A stretch of 64,000 bases of DNA from Molossus alvarezi. Taxonomy: Eukaryota; Chordata; Mammalia; Chiroptera; Molossidae. The position numbers were made by a program, and so were the translations under genes. The DNA lies in the NCBI GenBank assembly GCA_037176705.1, contig CM073887.1, positions 26,601,501-26,665,500 of the forward strand. The letters are read 5' to 3'. This document shows, piece by piece, positions 26,309 to 37,800 of this stretch (the stretch's first letter is position 1; each line of letters opens with the position of its first letter). The notes beneath the pieces are model-generated. The model searched no databases. It had not been told where the DNA came from and saw only the letters and a program-made list of their open reading frames with translations.

Positions 26309-27121
26309 TTTGGCTATCACATTGGGCTTTGGAGCCTGCCAAATTTTCTCTGTGGGTGTTATAATTCTGCTATTTGTGGCTCCCTCTACTTGGTTTGGAT
26401 GAGCAAGGGAGGACCCACGTTAAACACCACTGACAAATGTTACTTTCCTGGGTAGAGTTGCAAGCCCAGGAATGGTTCGGTTATCCTCTAGTTTTTTGTC
26501 TGGAGGCTATCAGTAGCGGTTACTTGGAGTCTTGGGTTCTCAGTTGAATGAAAAACTCCCTCAGGTGGTCAGCATAAAGGAATTTCCTGAGGGTGGGGCA
26601 GATGCTGGTTGTTAATGAGCCTCAATTTGCATTTCAATGGCCCACTGAATGTGGCTGAATCTCCGAGGGAGGGGCCGCCACCTCTCCCCAGAGCCTTGGG
26701 AAGGAGTAAGATGGCCACCGTTCTGCTTGGCTGCAACTCAGCAAAAGGTCTGTGCACCCTCCAAATCCCGAGTGTCCCCACACAGTTCCAGTCCAGTCTT
26801 CCCTCCCTCTGCCAGAGCCCAAGGTGAGTGACTGTGGCTATTTTAGCGTCTGTCCGGCTCTGCACTGTGGGGCTGCCTGGGAGTGTAACCCGAGGGCGCT
26901 GCTCCCAGCTAAGGCCGCTGCTGTCTGTGGGATCCCAGCCCCCGTCTCAGACCTCCACAATCCTACCAGGATCAAGTCAGTTTCTCTGGTTATATGGTCC
27001 TCGTAAGCTGCTTTTCTGTTGCTTTTTCCCGACGATTTGTCTTTATTTTAGTTGTAATTCCAGTTTGGTCCTGGGAGACGGTCTGTGTAGCTTCCATTCA
27101 CTCCGCTGCCATTTCGGAATC

Positions 27122-27469
27122 AGTTTTCTTTATTTTTAAATGACAATTCAACTAAATCAGTATGTATCTGAAGTGACAGAGTCACTTCAGGTCTTTGAGA
27201 AAGTACTGCTTCTGGAATATCAAATAGTAATTCATTAAGTTTCATTACTTAATGAAATATGCCCGACCTCCCAAATGCTCAGGTTGCTTCCCAATCTGGC
27301 CCCAGAAAATAATTTTTCTTTTGCTACTGATGACATTTGAATCTTTCCCTACAGAAGGTAGAGTAAGTCTCATGTATCCCTCTGTCATCGGAGAATAAAT
27401 TTGTCAGTGGTACAATGTTTTATGGAAGAGATGACCCTGGTTATCAGCAAATGTTTGCATGTTCTGCTT
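27122..27469. other. CPE: CPE intron 6, short unassigned segment
   Basis: Nothing recognised between L1-B and the MLT1 LTR. Confidence 0.5.
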
Positions 27470-27865
27470 GTTTTAACAAAACCTCTGGAGTTACCATGGT
27501 GTCAGGAAGCCCAAATTAAACCATAAGAAAAGAGTCCACGTGGAGAGGCACCAAGTCAACATGAAGAGGAAGAGATGCTCAGGAAGCCCCCAGCTGCATC
27601 AACATCCCCCCCCTCCAGCTCCAGGCACCATCTGACTGCAGCCACGTGAGGACCTGAGTCAGAACTGCCCAAGCAACTCCCAAATTACTGGCTCCTTTAA
27701 AACCGGAGCAATAGGGGGGGAAAGGAGAAACATCTGTAACAAAAATTAATTAATTAATTAAAAAATAAACAACTTGAGCAATAATAAAACAACTGTTAAT
27801 GTTTTAAGTCATGACCTCTGGGGGAGTGATTTGTTATTCAGCAACAGATAACTAGAACACCCTTT
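27470..27865 (+). mobile_element. MLT1-type LTR (ERVL-MaLR), with an L1 stub inside
   Basis: 'gactgcagccacgtgaggac', 'ctgagtcagaactgcccaag' and the 3' block 'tttgttattcagcaacagat' then 'aactagaacac' match the 3' half of MLT1 LTRs as I know them. These are old solo LTRs of a non-infectious retrotransposon family. A 57-bp L1 end is inserted near its poly(A) block. Confidence 0.7.
27714..27770 (+). mobile_element. 57-bp extreme 5'-truncated L1 stub
   Basis: Only the last bases of the L1 3'UTR ('gaaaggagaaacatctgtaa') and an A-rich tail are present. Flanking 'aaccggagcaata' (27701-27713) and 'aacttgagcaata' (27771-27783) differ at two positions and fit a target-site duplication. Confidence 0.85.
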
Positions 27866-28874
27866 CTATAGAAGAAAAGTACATTTGGTTAAAAATGAAG
27901 TATATACAATTATTATATGTAATGATTAAAGATATGTTGAAATCTTAAGTTTATGTTTTGGTATATGTACTGGTTTCCCAAACAGAAATACTCTTACTAT
28001 GATCTCAAAAACAAACAAACAAACAAACAAAAAACCAACTTCTGAAATTCTATAAAAACAATACATAATTATTTTCTCTAAAGGCAATTTAGAAACAGTA
28101 AACAGTTATACCTGCGTGGGTAACAGTAAATGATAATTTTATTGGCAACCAGAATAGTGAGAAGAGAGTAAATATATTTTAAAAACAAAGAAAACATTTT
28201 TAGGATCTAGTGAATCAATGATTTTCCCCCAAAACTGAGCTATGAATTAGCCTACCAAAATGAACATATTGAAATTTAGTCACTGGAAACATAATGTTAG
28301 TTTTCTGAGTGACAGTCCATGGTGAAAGTGTTACTACAGATCAGAGAAACGAGGCATTATAATCCTGATATTATCAATGTTATAAACCTTAGAGAAATGA
28401 AGCGTTTAAATTTCCTCATCCTTGGAAGATAAGTCAAACAATTACTTCTACAACATATACTTCGCCTACATTGGGCCCAAATATACCCAATCATCATGAC
28501 TTGCCTTTTTTCAGCTTCTGCAAACTAGGACAAATTACAGTACACAGTTTAACAAACAGGTAAGTAAATGTCTGTCTCTGATATGCCCACTGTGGGGCAC
28601 AGCTTTGCTGTTTACAAAAATCCACAGTAGTAATAAAACTCAATCGAAGTGTTAGGGGCTGTCCCGACTCCGCCTGAATGCAAACTAGAAACCCCTGTCA
28701 ATTCATGGCTTCTGCATAAGAAATCACAGACATGAACACTTCACTCAGGACTGGAGAAGCTATTTAGTACACCTGTTCCTTCTGTAATGCTCTCTCCTTG
28801 GACTCCAGGACATTTCAGTCAGCCAAAGTAAAAAAAAAAAGCCCATTCTCCATTGTTGCTGGGTGTTAACATCA
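27866..28874. other. CPE: CPE intron 6, unassigned
   Basis: AT-rich sequence with a short (caaa)n run near 28010. No gene or clear repeat seen. Confidence 0.5.
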
Positions 28875-29055
28875 GTAGTCCTTAAACCCTTGTGTACTTA
28901 AACATACCCAGAGAGCTTGCTGAAATGGAGATTTGGGGGTCCTGCCCTTCAGGGAGTATGCATCAGTGGTAGGATGGGAAACTCATTTTAACAAGAACCT
29001 AGATGATTCTGAAGCAGGTGCCCATGAGAAATTCTTTGGGAACTTTGAGAACTAA
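28875..29055. repeat. MER5A-like hAT fragment
   Basis: 'agagagcttgctgaaatgga', 'gggggtcctgcccttcaggg' and 'aacctagatgattctgaagc' follow the MER5 pattern with its near-palindromic layout. An ancient non-autonomous DNA transposon. Confidence 0.6.
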
Positions 29056-29860
29056 ACTGTTCCAAAGCTACTGCATGGGGGGGTTCTCCTTAGCAAACTA
29101 CCTACCCTAATTAACTCGACAATCCCAGTTCCTGCAAACATCCCTTTAAAAGTCTGCAAGAAATTTCCACTCAACCAATTACAGAATTAGGTCTCCTAAT
29201 CACCTATGTTCTAGGACTTGGAAACTAGTCCACGCTTAGATTTTAGGCCCAGGTGTTCAATTACTAATCACTACCGTGTTGTTTTATTCAAGAAAACAAT
29301 TTCAACACAGAAGGTCTGGCAGTGTTCACTGGTCTTTCGCCAGACGCTGAGTCCCTAACTGGAGTGTTCTGTGAGGCGTTCTGCAGGAGCTCACTGTGAA
29401 TACCACTCTTACTGCTTCTGCACAGCCGGCACCCTAACACAGATGCCATCCCAGTGCGGACAGACAGTCAATTCTCATTCCAAGTGCCATAAAGCAGGAC
29501 TGCGTGACCTGCCCCTCTTCTTTCCAGATTACTTCTATATAAATTGATAGCGCTTTTAGATGAATTGATGCATGCCCACCTGCAACACTAAGAATGACAA
29601 ATAGTCTCCTCTTTCCTAATGGCACACGTGTGTTTTATTTTGCTTAGTATTCTATGTTTCTCAAGAACCAAGAGAGGACTTCAGCAGCAGTTGCACCTGT
29701 TTTTTAATTATTGATTTAAGTAATAATCTTATTGGCATCAACTGTAGTAAATCCTACAGTCTAGCTCTGAGAAGCCTTTTTTGAGTCCCAGGACTGGGTT
29801 AGGGCCTTCTATGTACTGCCATTGTTCTTTGTAAATAACTTTTATTTTTGCATTTATCAC
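29056..29860. other. CPE: CPE intron 6, unassigned
   Basis: No gene or repeat that I can name. Confidence 0.5.
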
Positions 29861-30000
29861 CCTCTCTTGTATTGAGGTATTCATGTTTCTGAACCCCATT
29901 AACACGAAGCCTTCTGAAGGCTGGTCACTAGCCCCAGGGCCTCACAGGGTGCCAAGGACAGGGAAGTAGCTCAGTAAATTTTTATTGAAAAAACATGTAT
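29861..30000 (+). repeat. L2-like 3' end fragment
   Basis: 'agccttctgaaggctggtca', 'gccccagggcctcacagggt' and 'gctcagtaaatttttattga' resemble the conserved LINE-2 3' end. Diverged. Confidence 0.4.
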
Positions 30001-31045
30001 AGAAAATAAAAAGCATTGTATTAAGAAGGCATTCTTTGATATCTAAGTGGAAAGCACACCAAATAGTCTCATCTTATTTCCTCTACCCCCAAAATACGTT
30101 TTTCAGTTAACTTTGCTGTTAGAAGATCCATTCAAACACAACTCTGTTCAAAGGAGACATTCTACAGGGGTCCCACCAAGGTTTTTCAGGGATAAATGTG
30201 GCTAATTACCCTTGGTTTGGTTGTTGAAAAGACCTTTTATGTTCACATCCAGCAGGATTTCATTGATTGAAAACATCCTGTGTGGTGGGTGCTCGGGAAC
30301 TTCACCGTCTGTGGGCTACGGCTCTATTTCACGGCAGCCCTCGTGGTACGGCCTCACGTGTGGACACTGACGTGTGTGAGAGAGCTTTTAAGCTGACTTT
30401 ACAGTTTTTAAATGCATTGGGTTTTATGTACATATATACATGCAATTAGCTACATGTTTATTTAAATAGCATTTGTTTATGTCAAGTTACTTTAAAATTC
30501 GTCTGGACTATCTGCTAGCACATGACACTAACATCACTCTCCTTGGCTTTGGGGATAACTGGCCACCTACAGAATGGAATTTGAAAAATGTCAAGGCACC
30601 ACAGGCAAGGCGTGGTCTCCAGGTCTTTTCACCAGCACTGCCCCTGGTGCCAATGTCTACAAAGCCTGGAGACGTGTGGTTGGCAGGGGGCTGGCCTGGG
30701 TTGAGTCTGAGTAAGTAAGGTATTTTATTCAGACAGACGGCAAGATGCCCCAAAATTCCGTACAGATCCCATCGGAATGGCGACACAGGTGACTCTCTGG
30801 TGAAGATCTAGGCTTATGTCACGAGAGACTATATGATGTAGTGATTCCAGCCCAGTGAACAGTCATGAACTGCAAAACCTAAAATGAATGAAAACCTATT
30901 TAAACCACTAGAGACATGTTTTCCAAATGTAGGCCTCATTCTGAGCCCGATGAGTTCCCCTAGATTTGGCTCCTCTTAGGAGACTATTGTACACCAAGTT
31001 TAAATGCTCGTACATTTCCCATTTTACACTGGAGGCTGTGTTTAC
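30001..31045. other. CPE: CPE intron 6, segment next to exon 6
   Basis: Unique sequence. Chance open frames near 30470-30790 on both strands have no domain content. No gene seen. Confidence 0.5.
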
Positions 31046-31185
31046 CTGCTCAAGGTAGCTAATAAGGGAGTTTTTGTTATCCTCCCAGTAGCTCTTCAAA
31101 GTCTCTTCAGGTGGAAACTTTTCACAGCTAAGCTCCATGGTGATCTCGAAACAGTTGCTGCTCAGGTAATTGAAGTCTTGCATTC
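31046..31185 (-). CDS. CPE: CPE exon 6: catalytic glutamate (E342)
   Basis: The exon encodes residues 325-371. It contains [16 protein letters not shown] followed by [15 protein letters not shown] and ends in the SLISYLEQ helix. The Glu of MELS is catalytic Glu342, equivalent to Glu270 of carboxypeptidase A. The acceptor is tttggcag/gaatgc and the donor gagcag/gtaaac. The residue before the catalytic Glu is Met (codon 31136-31138) where I recall Val in human CPE, and KSYWED replaces KTYWED. Confidence 0.97.
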
Positions 31186-31682
31186 CTGCCAAAACACCAA
31201 ATGGAAAGTCTCAATACGCCTGTGGTGACTAAAACTCGACACAGGCTGTTCTGTTGAATTGAGAGCCAAGTAAAAGGTACACCAAGCAGTACATTTGGGG
31301 GAGCCTTTGGGAAACCACCAGAAAAGTCACCCACCCTAAAGGACAGAACAACGTACTTGGGAAATTGCTACTGCCTTAGAAGCACAAACTCTCTCGGGTT
31401 CTTATGGAATCATTTAACTTAACATCCTGCTGTAAGGTGCTCTAGCATCAGCCACGCTCCACACTGCTGCAGTCGGCTTCAAAGAATACAACAGGGGAGT
31501 AACATCATCAAAATGGCAAAATAGGAGTTTCCTACAGTCTTCCCTCCCCAAAGAACACCACCTTGATAATCACCCATGAACAGAGTGCCTCTGTGGAAGC
31601 AGGCATCCATTGAAAAAGTTCCAGCACGCCAATGGAGCAAAAATAAAATCCAAGATTGGACTCATTAAAGAAGGTAAAAGGA
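31186..31682. other. CPE: CPE intron 5, unassigned
   Basis: Nothing recognised between exon 6 and the SINE. Confidence 0.5.
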
Positions 31683-31896
31683 GCCCGGCTGGTGTGGCTC
31701 AGTGGTTGAGCATCGACCCCTGCACCAAGAAGTCGTCGGTTAGATTCCCTGTCAGGACACACGCCCAGGTTGTGGGTCTGATCCCCAGTGGGAGGCATGT
31801 AGGAGGCAGCCAACTGATGTTCTCTCTCATCGATGTTTCTATCTCTCTCTCCTTCTCCCTTCTCTCTCTCTAAAATCAATTTTTTAAAAAATCTTT
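31683..31896 (+). mobile_element. Ves SINE, second subfamily
   Basis: Head 'gcccggctggtgtggctcag', centre 'gttgtgggtctgatccccag', CT-rich block and A/T tail. The 17-bp direct repeat 'aagaaggtaaaaggagc' (31668-31684, overlapping the head by two bases, and 31897-31913) is its target-site duplication. Confidence 0.93.
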
Positions 31897-32154
31897 AAGA
31901 AGGTAAAAGGAGCAGTTCACTTCACCTGCATGACCTCTCGTATAAGGTGGCACACAGCTCAGTGCTAAAGGTAACATAAAAACATTCAAAAACATGCAAC
32001 ACACTGGTAAAGGTTAGTATATAGTCGGATTCAGAATACTCTAGTACTGTCACCTGGTGGTGTGTTAATCACTTAACACTAGTTTAAAGGTTAAAGGATG
32101 AAAATATTAAAAATACTTATAGCTACAATAATTTGCTAATAGATAAGGAACAAG

Positions 32155-32270
32155 GGAACTACAAAACAGAGAGAAAACAATAAGATAGCATAGGTAAGTC
32201 CTTACCTATAAATAATTACTTTAAATGTAAATAGATTAACCTCTCTAATCAAAAGGCAGAGAGACGTGGA
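32155..32270 (+). mobile_element. Old L1 fragment, ORF2 start region
   Basis: 'tactttaaatgtaaatagat' and 'taatcaaaaggcagagaga' match the beginning of L1 ORF2 (TLNVNxL...KRxR). An older L1 than L1-A to C. It may be one copy with the fragment at 33245. Confidence 0.6.
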
Positions 32271-32724
32271 ACGAAGGGCTGTCCTCAGAAAAGGAGCAAC
32301 GGTCTTGCCAGCACCTTGTCTGGCAGAAAGCTGCCTCCCGAGCTCTCACCCTAATGCCAGACAATTAAGTTCCCCCCTGTATGTCCCTGGTTCCCTTCAA
32401 GCTGCTGCACCAAGCACTGGAGCTCAGAGGGAGTGAGTCCAAGTAGGGCCATCTGCAGGCCCTAAGTGGAATTGCCTGGGTCTCCAGGAGTCCTCCTTCT
32501 CACTCAGCCACAATCCCCGCTGGTTTTCACAGCCAGAAGTTATAGGGACTTCTCTTCCTGGCTCTGAAACCCTGGGCTGGAAGCCTGATGCAGGGCTGGG
32601 ACCCTCACTCCTCAGGGGGGATGTCCGAAGCCATGATAACCCTCTCAATTTTTATCTGCCACACGCAGGTGTGGGACCAGCCCAGTCTACGTCTCTGCCC
32701 CTCCTACTAGTGTCAGCATGGCTT
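32271..32724. other. CPE: Unassigned GC-moderate segment of intron 5
   Basis: Between two old L1 pieces. I recognise no repeat or gene. Confidence 0.45.
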
Positions 32725-32886
32725 CTTTTTTAAATTTTTATTTATTGATTTGAGAGTGAGAGAGAGCGAGAGATTGATTTTCTGTTCCACTTATTTGTGA
32801 TTCTTATATATGCCCTAACCAGGGATCGAAGCCACAACCTTGGCATATTGGGTAGATGCTTTAACCAACTGAGTTAACAAGCCATG
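32725..32886 (-). mobile_element. Diverged Ves-type SINE
   Basis: In minus orientation the tRNA-like head reads 'catggcttgttaactcagtt' with a B-box region 'ggttgtggcttcgatccctg'. The 'ctctctcactctcaaatcaa' A-tail side lies to the left. Older than the other SINEs in the window. Confidence 0.7.
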
Positions 32887-33045
32887 ACTGTGGCTTCTTC
32901 TTTAAATTCCTAGGTGTAGGTCTTCCATTCAACTATATTTCAGGTGGTTTTGAATGATGTTTGTTCAGTAGTTTAGTTGTAATTTTAACATCTTTTTTTT
33001 AGACCAGTAATACCCTACTTTCAACAACAAAAGGATGGAAGGAAT

Positions 33046-33101
33046 GGGTAGGTGGGTGGATGGATGGATAGATGGATGGACAGACAGACATAGATGATAG
33101 G

Positions 33102-33161
<60 letters not shown>

Positions 33162-33170
33162 CAGACCGAC
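33046..33170 (+). repeat. GGAT/GATA tetranucleotide microsatellite
   Basis: Interrupted GGAT and GACA units lead into about 15 uninterrupted GATA units (33102-33161). The minus-strand frames through it read SIYL repeats and are not genes. Confidence 0.97.
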
Positions 33171-33244
33171 CATAAGGAAACACAGGTCTCCAACTATACT
33201 TGAGATCATGTGAGCCTAAAAGATACATACAGAACATATCATCA

Positions 33245-33630
33245 AACAGCAGGTAGCAGAATACACATTCTTCTCAAACACACATGGGCCATTCTCCAGA
33301 ATAAAGCAGATGATAAGTGACACAAGTCACTGCACACTTAAGGAGAATGAAATCATAGAAAATATCATTTATAACCACAATGGTATAAAACTAGAAATCA
33401 TGAAAGGAAGAAAACTGGAAAATTCACAAATATGCAGAAAAGTAGACAACACACTCCTGAACCACCAATGGGTCAAAGAGGAAATCAAAAGAGAAACCAA
33501 GTATCTTGAACAAATGAAAATAGAAACACAACACACCAAAAGTTATGGGATGCAGCAAAAGCAGCCCTAAGGGAGAAGTCTATTGTGATAAATGCTTAAA
33601 TTAAGAAAGAAAAAAAACTCTCAATCAATG
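33245..33630 (+). mobile_element. Old L1 fragment, endonuclease to linker region of ORF2
   Basis: The translation contains ENIIYNHNGIKLEIMKGRK and NTLLNHQWVKEEIK, homologous to SDHNGMKLE and the following segment of the younger L1s, but far more diverged. One 86-codon stretch is still open by chance. Confidence 0.8.
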
Positions 33631-35141
33631 ACTGACAGATATGGATTCACCAAAGGCTGGTCCCTTGGCCTCAAGGCAGGACAGCTCTGCCTGTAACTTA
33701 TGCCTGAGTCCCTCCCTCTCAATGGCTCAGGCCAAGGTTAGACTGTACCCGAGTCCACATCCTTGCTCAGCTCTACCTCATTCTTACTCTGCTTCCCTCA
33801 TTTCCATACAAGGTTTTTCCTAAAGAGCAGTCCCTCAACAAACTACGAGCATCCAAATCCTGTCTCAGCTTCTGCTTCTAGAAAATCTGACCCAAGACAC
33901 TGATTTTATTCACTGCATAGATTGTTAAAGAAAGTCACATGTTTCTTTGATTGTTTGATGACTGTGGGACATAATCATTGATTATGATTAAGATTCTTAT
34001 TATTAATATTATTGTTATTTAACTGATCCAGATTACTTGGTATTCTGTAGACAATGCCCTATTTGTCCACACAGTTATTCCAAATTATAATAACTTTAGG
34101 AATTACTAAAGTTATTATAAAAATTGAAGTATAAAATTACTTCCCATGTGATGTATTGAACATAATCTAGATCTAAAATCTGACATAGATCTTATTTCCC
34201 AAAGCCATGCAGAAAAAAATGTGCTAAATCTGATTTGACCTGGTACAAAATGTTAATTAAAACAGGATAGATATATATCAGAAAGAAAGGAATCAGGAAA
34301 AACCTTTTACTCAGGACATAATTCAACAAAAGCAGCATATTAAACAAACCAAAATCCTATAATTACATAGTGCTGCTATTGTCCCAATTAATTATCTTAT
34401 TCATTTCCAGGTGGGCTGTAGAATATTAATCTTAGGCAAAGAGAAAAAAAAGTCAATATCTTTACATTTCACTCTTCATCCCTGGTAGAGGCAAGAATTA
34501 TACAACTGTGATTGGTCCGAGTAATCAGAAAAAGGAGATCTCTGCGAAGTCCATGTGGGGCAGAGGGACCACGAGGGCGGCACTGGTTTTCCAGAGGATG
34601 CGTCCCCCAGCGGCGATGCTGCGCCTGGGCTTTTCCCTTTTCCGACCCCATAAAAGGTGAAGAGCTTCCTGATCCAATAGTGCTTATAACAACAGTGAGT
34701 ATAAAATAAATATTCCACATCAACTATCTCCATTATGCCATCATTAAAATAAAAACAGAATAGTATGTGGACCAACGTACGTTAAAGGTCAGAGCCTGCC
34801 CTCTAAAATATACATTTACCTGGAGTCAAAGCATGACTGACATATAACCAGGACGCAGTCTTATTCTTTTAGGCCAGAATTTCAAAAGTCGCATAGTTAA
34901 CAATATTCCATTTATATTTTCCCAATGGGCATCTTCAGTTCATTTCCTATCTCTCTTCAATTACCATCCTGATTTTTAAAAACAAAACTATACATAGCAA
35001 TCATTCGTGCAGAAAACTAATTTTAATGGGTGAACTATAGATTCAGTTTATTTCTTAGTGATTGAGGACTGATTCTCTAAACCCAAACGGTAATTATAAG
35101 CAAGCCTCTATCACGTCACAAAGAGCGAAACGGAAACTCAC
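33631..35141. other. CPE: CPE intron 5, segment next to exon 5
   Basis: Mostly AT-rich unique sequence. A GC-richer patch at 34530-34660 ('gcgtcccccagcggcgatgc') may be an old repeat remnant. No gene supported. Confidence 0.45.
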
Positions 35142-35324
35142 CGCCAGGCACGCTGTACCAAGCAGCACCGTTGGTTGTTCCATCTACAAAACTGCTGTCA
35201 TCATCGTTCTTGCGACATGGTGGCCGATTGGGGTCCGACATGGCTGGGTTAAAGGAGGAGTAGGCCCTAGCCAAGCTTTGGAAAATGGCATCATCAGGGC
35301 AAGGACTATATTCATGAGCACTAC
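35142..35324 (-). CDS. CPE: CPE exon 5: catalytic domain with two unusual residues
   Basis: The exon encodes residues 264-325 with split codons at both ends (2 + 180 + 1 bases). It reads [20 protein letters not shown] and later [20 protein letters not shown]. The acceptor is ctttctag/gtagtg and the donor ggcg/gtgagt. Two places depart from the human protein as I recall it. Residues 271-272 are Pro-Cys in place of Ser-Ser, which adds a cysteine. Residue 317 is Ala in NGAAW where human has NGGAW. The frame is open and the splice sites are sound. Confidence 0.97.
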
Positions 35325-35650
35325 CTAGAAAGTAAATGCACAAGGTTAGAGATATGGACACAGACCAAGCAGCACTGCATGTTTTCCGAAGGGTCAGTCA
35401 GTGTTGGCCTCTTGCTGATGTGTTTTTTTAGTCATATTACCCTGAGAAAGAAATGAAGGTTTATGTACTCAGCAATTATACTTAGCTTTCAGGTTATACA
35501 ACTTCCACTGCTAATACCCCAAAGTAAAAATCTGAAGGAATGGCCATTCTGCTTATGAATTCAAAGCTTCACAAGAAAAAGTGATAAGCTTATAGTAAAC
35601 AGGAGCGGGCAGAATAGTAAGGAAATTTCCATTGTTAAGATTTTTTATTT
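35325..35650. other. CPE: CPE intron 4, unassigned
   Basis: Nothing recognised between exon 5 and the SINE pair. Confidence 0.5.
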
Positions 35651-35868
35651 AGCCAGGCTGGTGTTGCTCAGTGGACTGAGTGTCATCTCATGGACTGAGG
35701 GGTCCAGGTTTGATTCCCAGTCAGGGCACATGCCTGGGTTGCAGGCTCAATCCCCAGTAGGGGGCGTGCAGGATGCAGCCAATCAATGTTTCTCTCTCAC
35801 ATGGATGTCTCTCTCTCCCTCTCCCTACCTCTCTCTAAAAAAGTCAATAAACACATATTTTTAAAAAT
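35651..35868 (+). mobile_element. Ves SINE, second subfamily
   Basis: Head 'agccaggctggtgttgctca', 'gcacatgcctgggttgcagg', 'ccccagtagggggcgtgca', CT-rich block and A-rich tail. It lies directly before a SINE of the other subfamily. Confidence 0.9.
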
Positions 35869-35881
35869 ATATATACTTATA

Positions 35882-36128
35882 GCCCTGGCTGGTTTGGCTC
35901 AGCAGTTAGAGCATTGGCCCTTGGACCAGAGAGGCCCGGGTTCAGTTCCCACTAGGGGCACATACCTCAGCTGCAGTTTGTCCCCGGCCCCGATTGGGGT
36001 CGTGTGGGTGGCAACCACTCGATGTGTCTCTCTCACATCGATGTTTCTCTCTCTTCCTCCCTCTCTCTCTCATGCTCTATCTGAAGATAAATGCAAAGAT
36101 AATGTCTTTGGGTGAGGATTAAAAAAAA
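35882..36128 (+). mobile_element. Ves SINE, first subfamily
   Basis: Head 'gccctggctggtttggctca', centre 'gcagtttgtccccggccccg', and tail with 'tgggtgaggatt'. Short repeats 'tacttata' at 35874-35881 and 36131-36138 are consistent with target-site duplication near the tail of the neighbouring SINE. Confidence 0.92.
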
Positions 36129-36139
36129 TGTACTTATAA

Positions 36140-36360
36140 AGTTGGAAGTTATAAAACAGTCATGGGGATATAAAGGAGAGCAAAGATAAAAGTAGTCCAC
36201 AATATTGTAATGACTGTGTATGGTGTCAGGTGGGTGTTGGACTTATCAGGGTGATGACTTCGTAAGTTATATAACGTCCAATCAATGGGTTGTACACTTG
36301 AAACTAATATAATATTGAACATCAACTATAATTTTGAAAAATTTTTAAATTTTTAAATAA
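36140..36360 (+). mobile_element. Old L1 3' end
   Basis: 'gtatggtgtcaggtgggtgt', 'acttcgtaagttatataacg' and 'gttgtacacttgaaactaat' match a 3'UTR type found in L1s of many laurasiatherian mammals. An A/T-rich tail follows. Confidence 0.65.
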
Positions 36361-37378
<1,018 letters not shown>

Positions 37379-37414
37379 TCATTGGTGAGATCATATGACA
37401 GAAAAGACATAGGA

Positions 37415-37662
37415 GCCCTGGCCGGTTTTGCTCAGTGGTTAGAACATCAGCCCACAACGAGAGGGTCCCGGATTGGGTTCCCACTGGGGCACTTACCTTG
37501 GTTGCAGTTTGTCCCCAGCCCCAGTTGGGGTCATGTGGGTAGCAACCACTCAACGTGTCCTTCTCACATCGATGTTTCTCTCTCTCTCTCTTCCTCCCTC
37601 TCCCCCTCCCACCTCTAACTGAGGATGAATGCAAAAATGTCCTCCGGTGAGGATTAAAAAAA
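37415..37662 (+). mobile_element. Ves SINE, first subfamily
   Basis: Full-length SINE 75 bp upstream of CPE exon 4 in intron 3, antisense to the gene. Perfect 13-bp duplications 'aaaagacatagga' lie at 37402-37414 and 37663-37675. Confidence 0.95.
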
Positions 37663-37693
37663 AAAAGACATAGGAAAGGTTAAAAAAAACACC

Positions 37694-37800
37694 TGGAACC
37701 CAGCCTGTGTGCCTCAGTAGTTGAGCACTGACCCATGCACCAAGAGGTCACAGGTTCAATTATTCCCCACGTCTATCTTTCTCAGACTTACAATAAAAAT
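37694..37800 (+). mobile_element. Shortened Ves SINE, second subfamily
   Basis: The tRNA-like head ('cagcctgtgtgcctcagtag', 'cacaggttcaatta') is followed by a deleted centre and A-rich tail. Confidence 0.75.

Larger units (their letters stand above)
21012..27121 (-). mobile_element. L1-B: near full-length LINE-1 in CPE intron 6
   Basis: Reading on the minus strand: 5'UTR from about 27121 ('ccgaaatggcagcgg'), ORF1, ORF2, 3'UTR, and a tail near 21020. It runs in the same direction as CPE, so its sequence is carried in the CPE pre-mRNA. A Ves SINE interrupts the ORF2 3' part. The 3' terminal motif is present twice. No clear target-site duplication was found. Both ORFs are broken. Confidence 0.95.

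Noticed and set aside
32965..33237. Open frames reading repeated SIYL as a repetitive membrane protein
   Set aside because: They are the translation of the GATA microsatellite in several frames.
35651..36128. Two adjacent repeats of similar length as a CRISPR or satellite array
   Set aside because: They are two Ves SINEs of different subfamilies with tRNA-like heads and A-rich tails.
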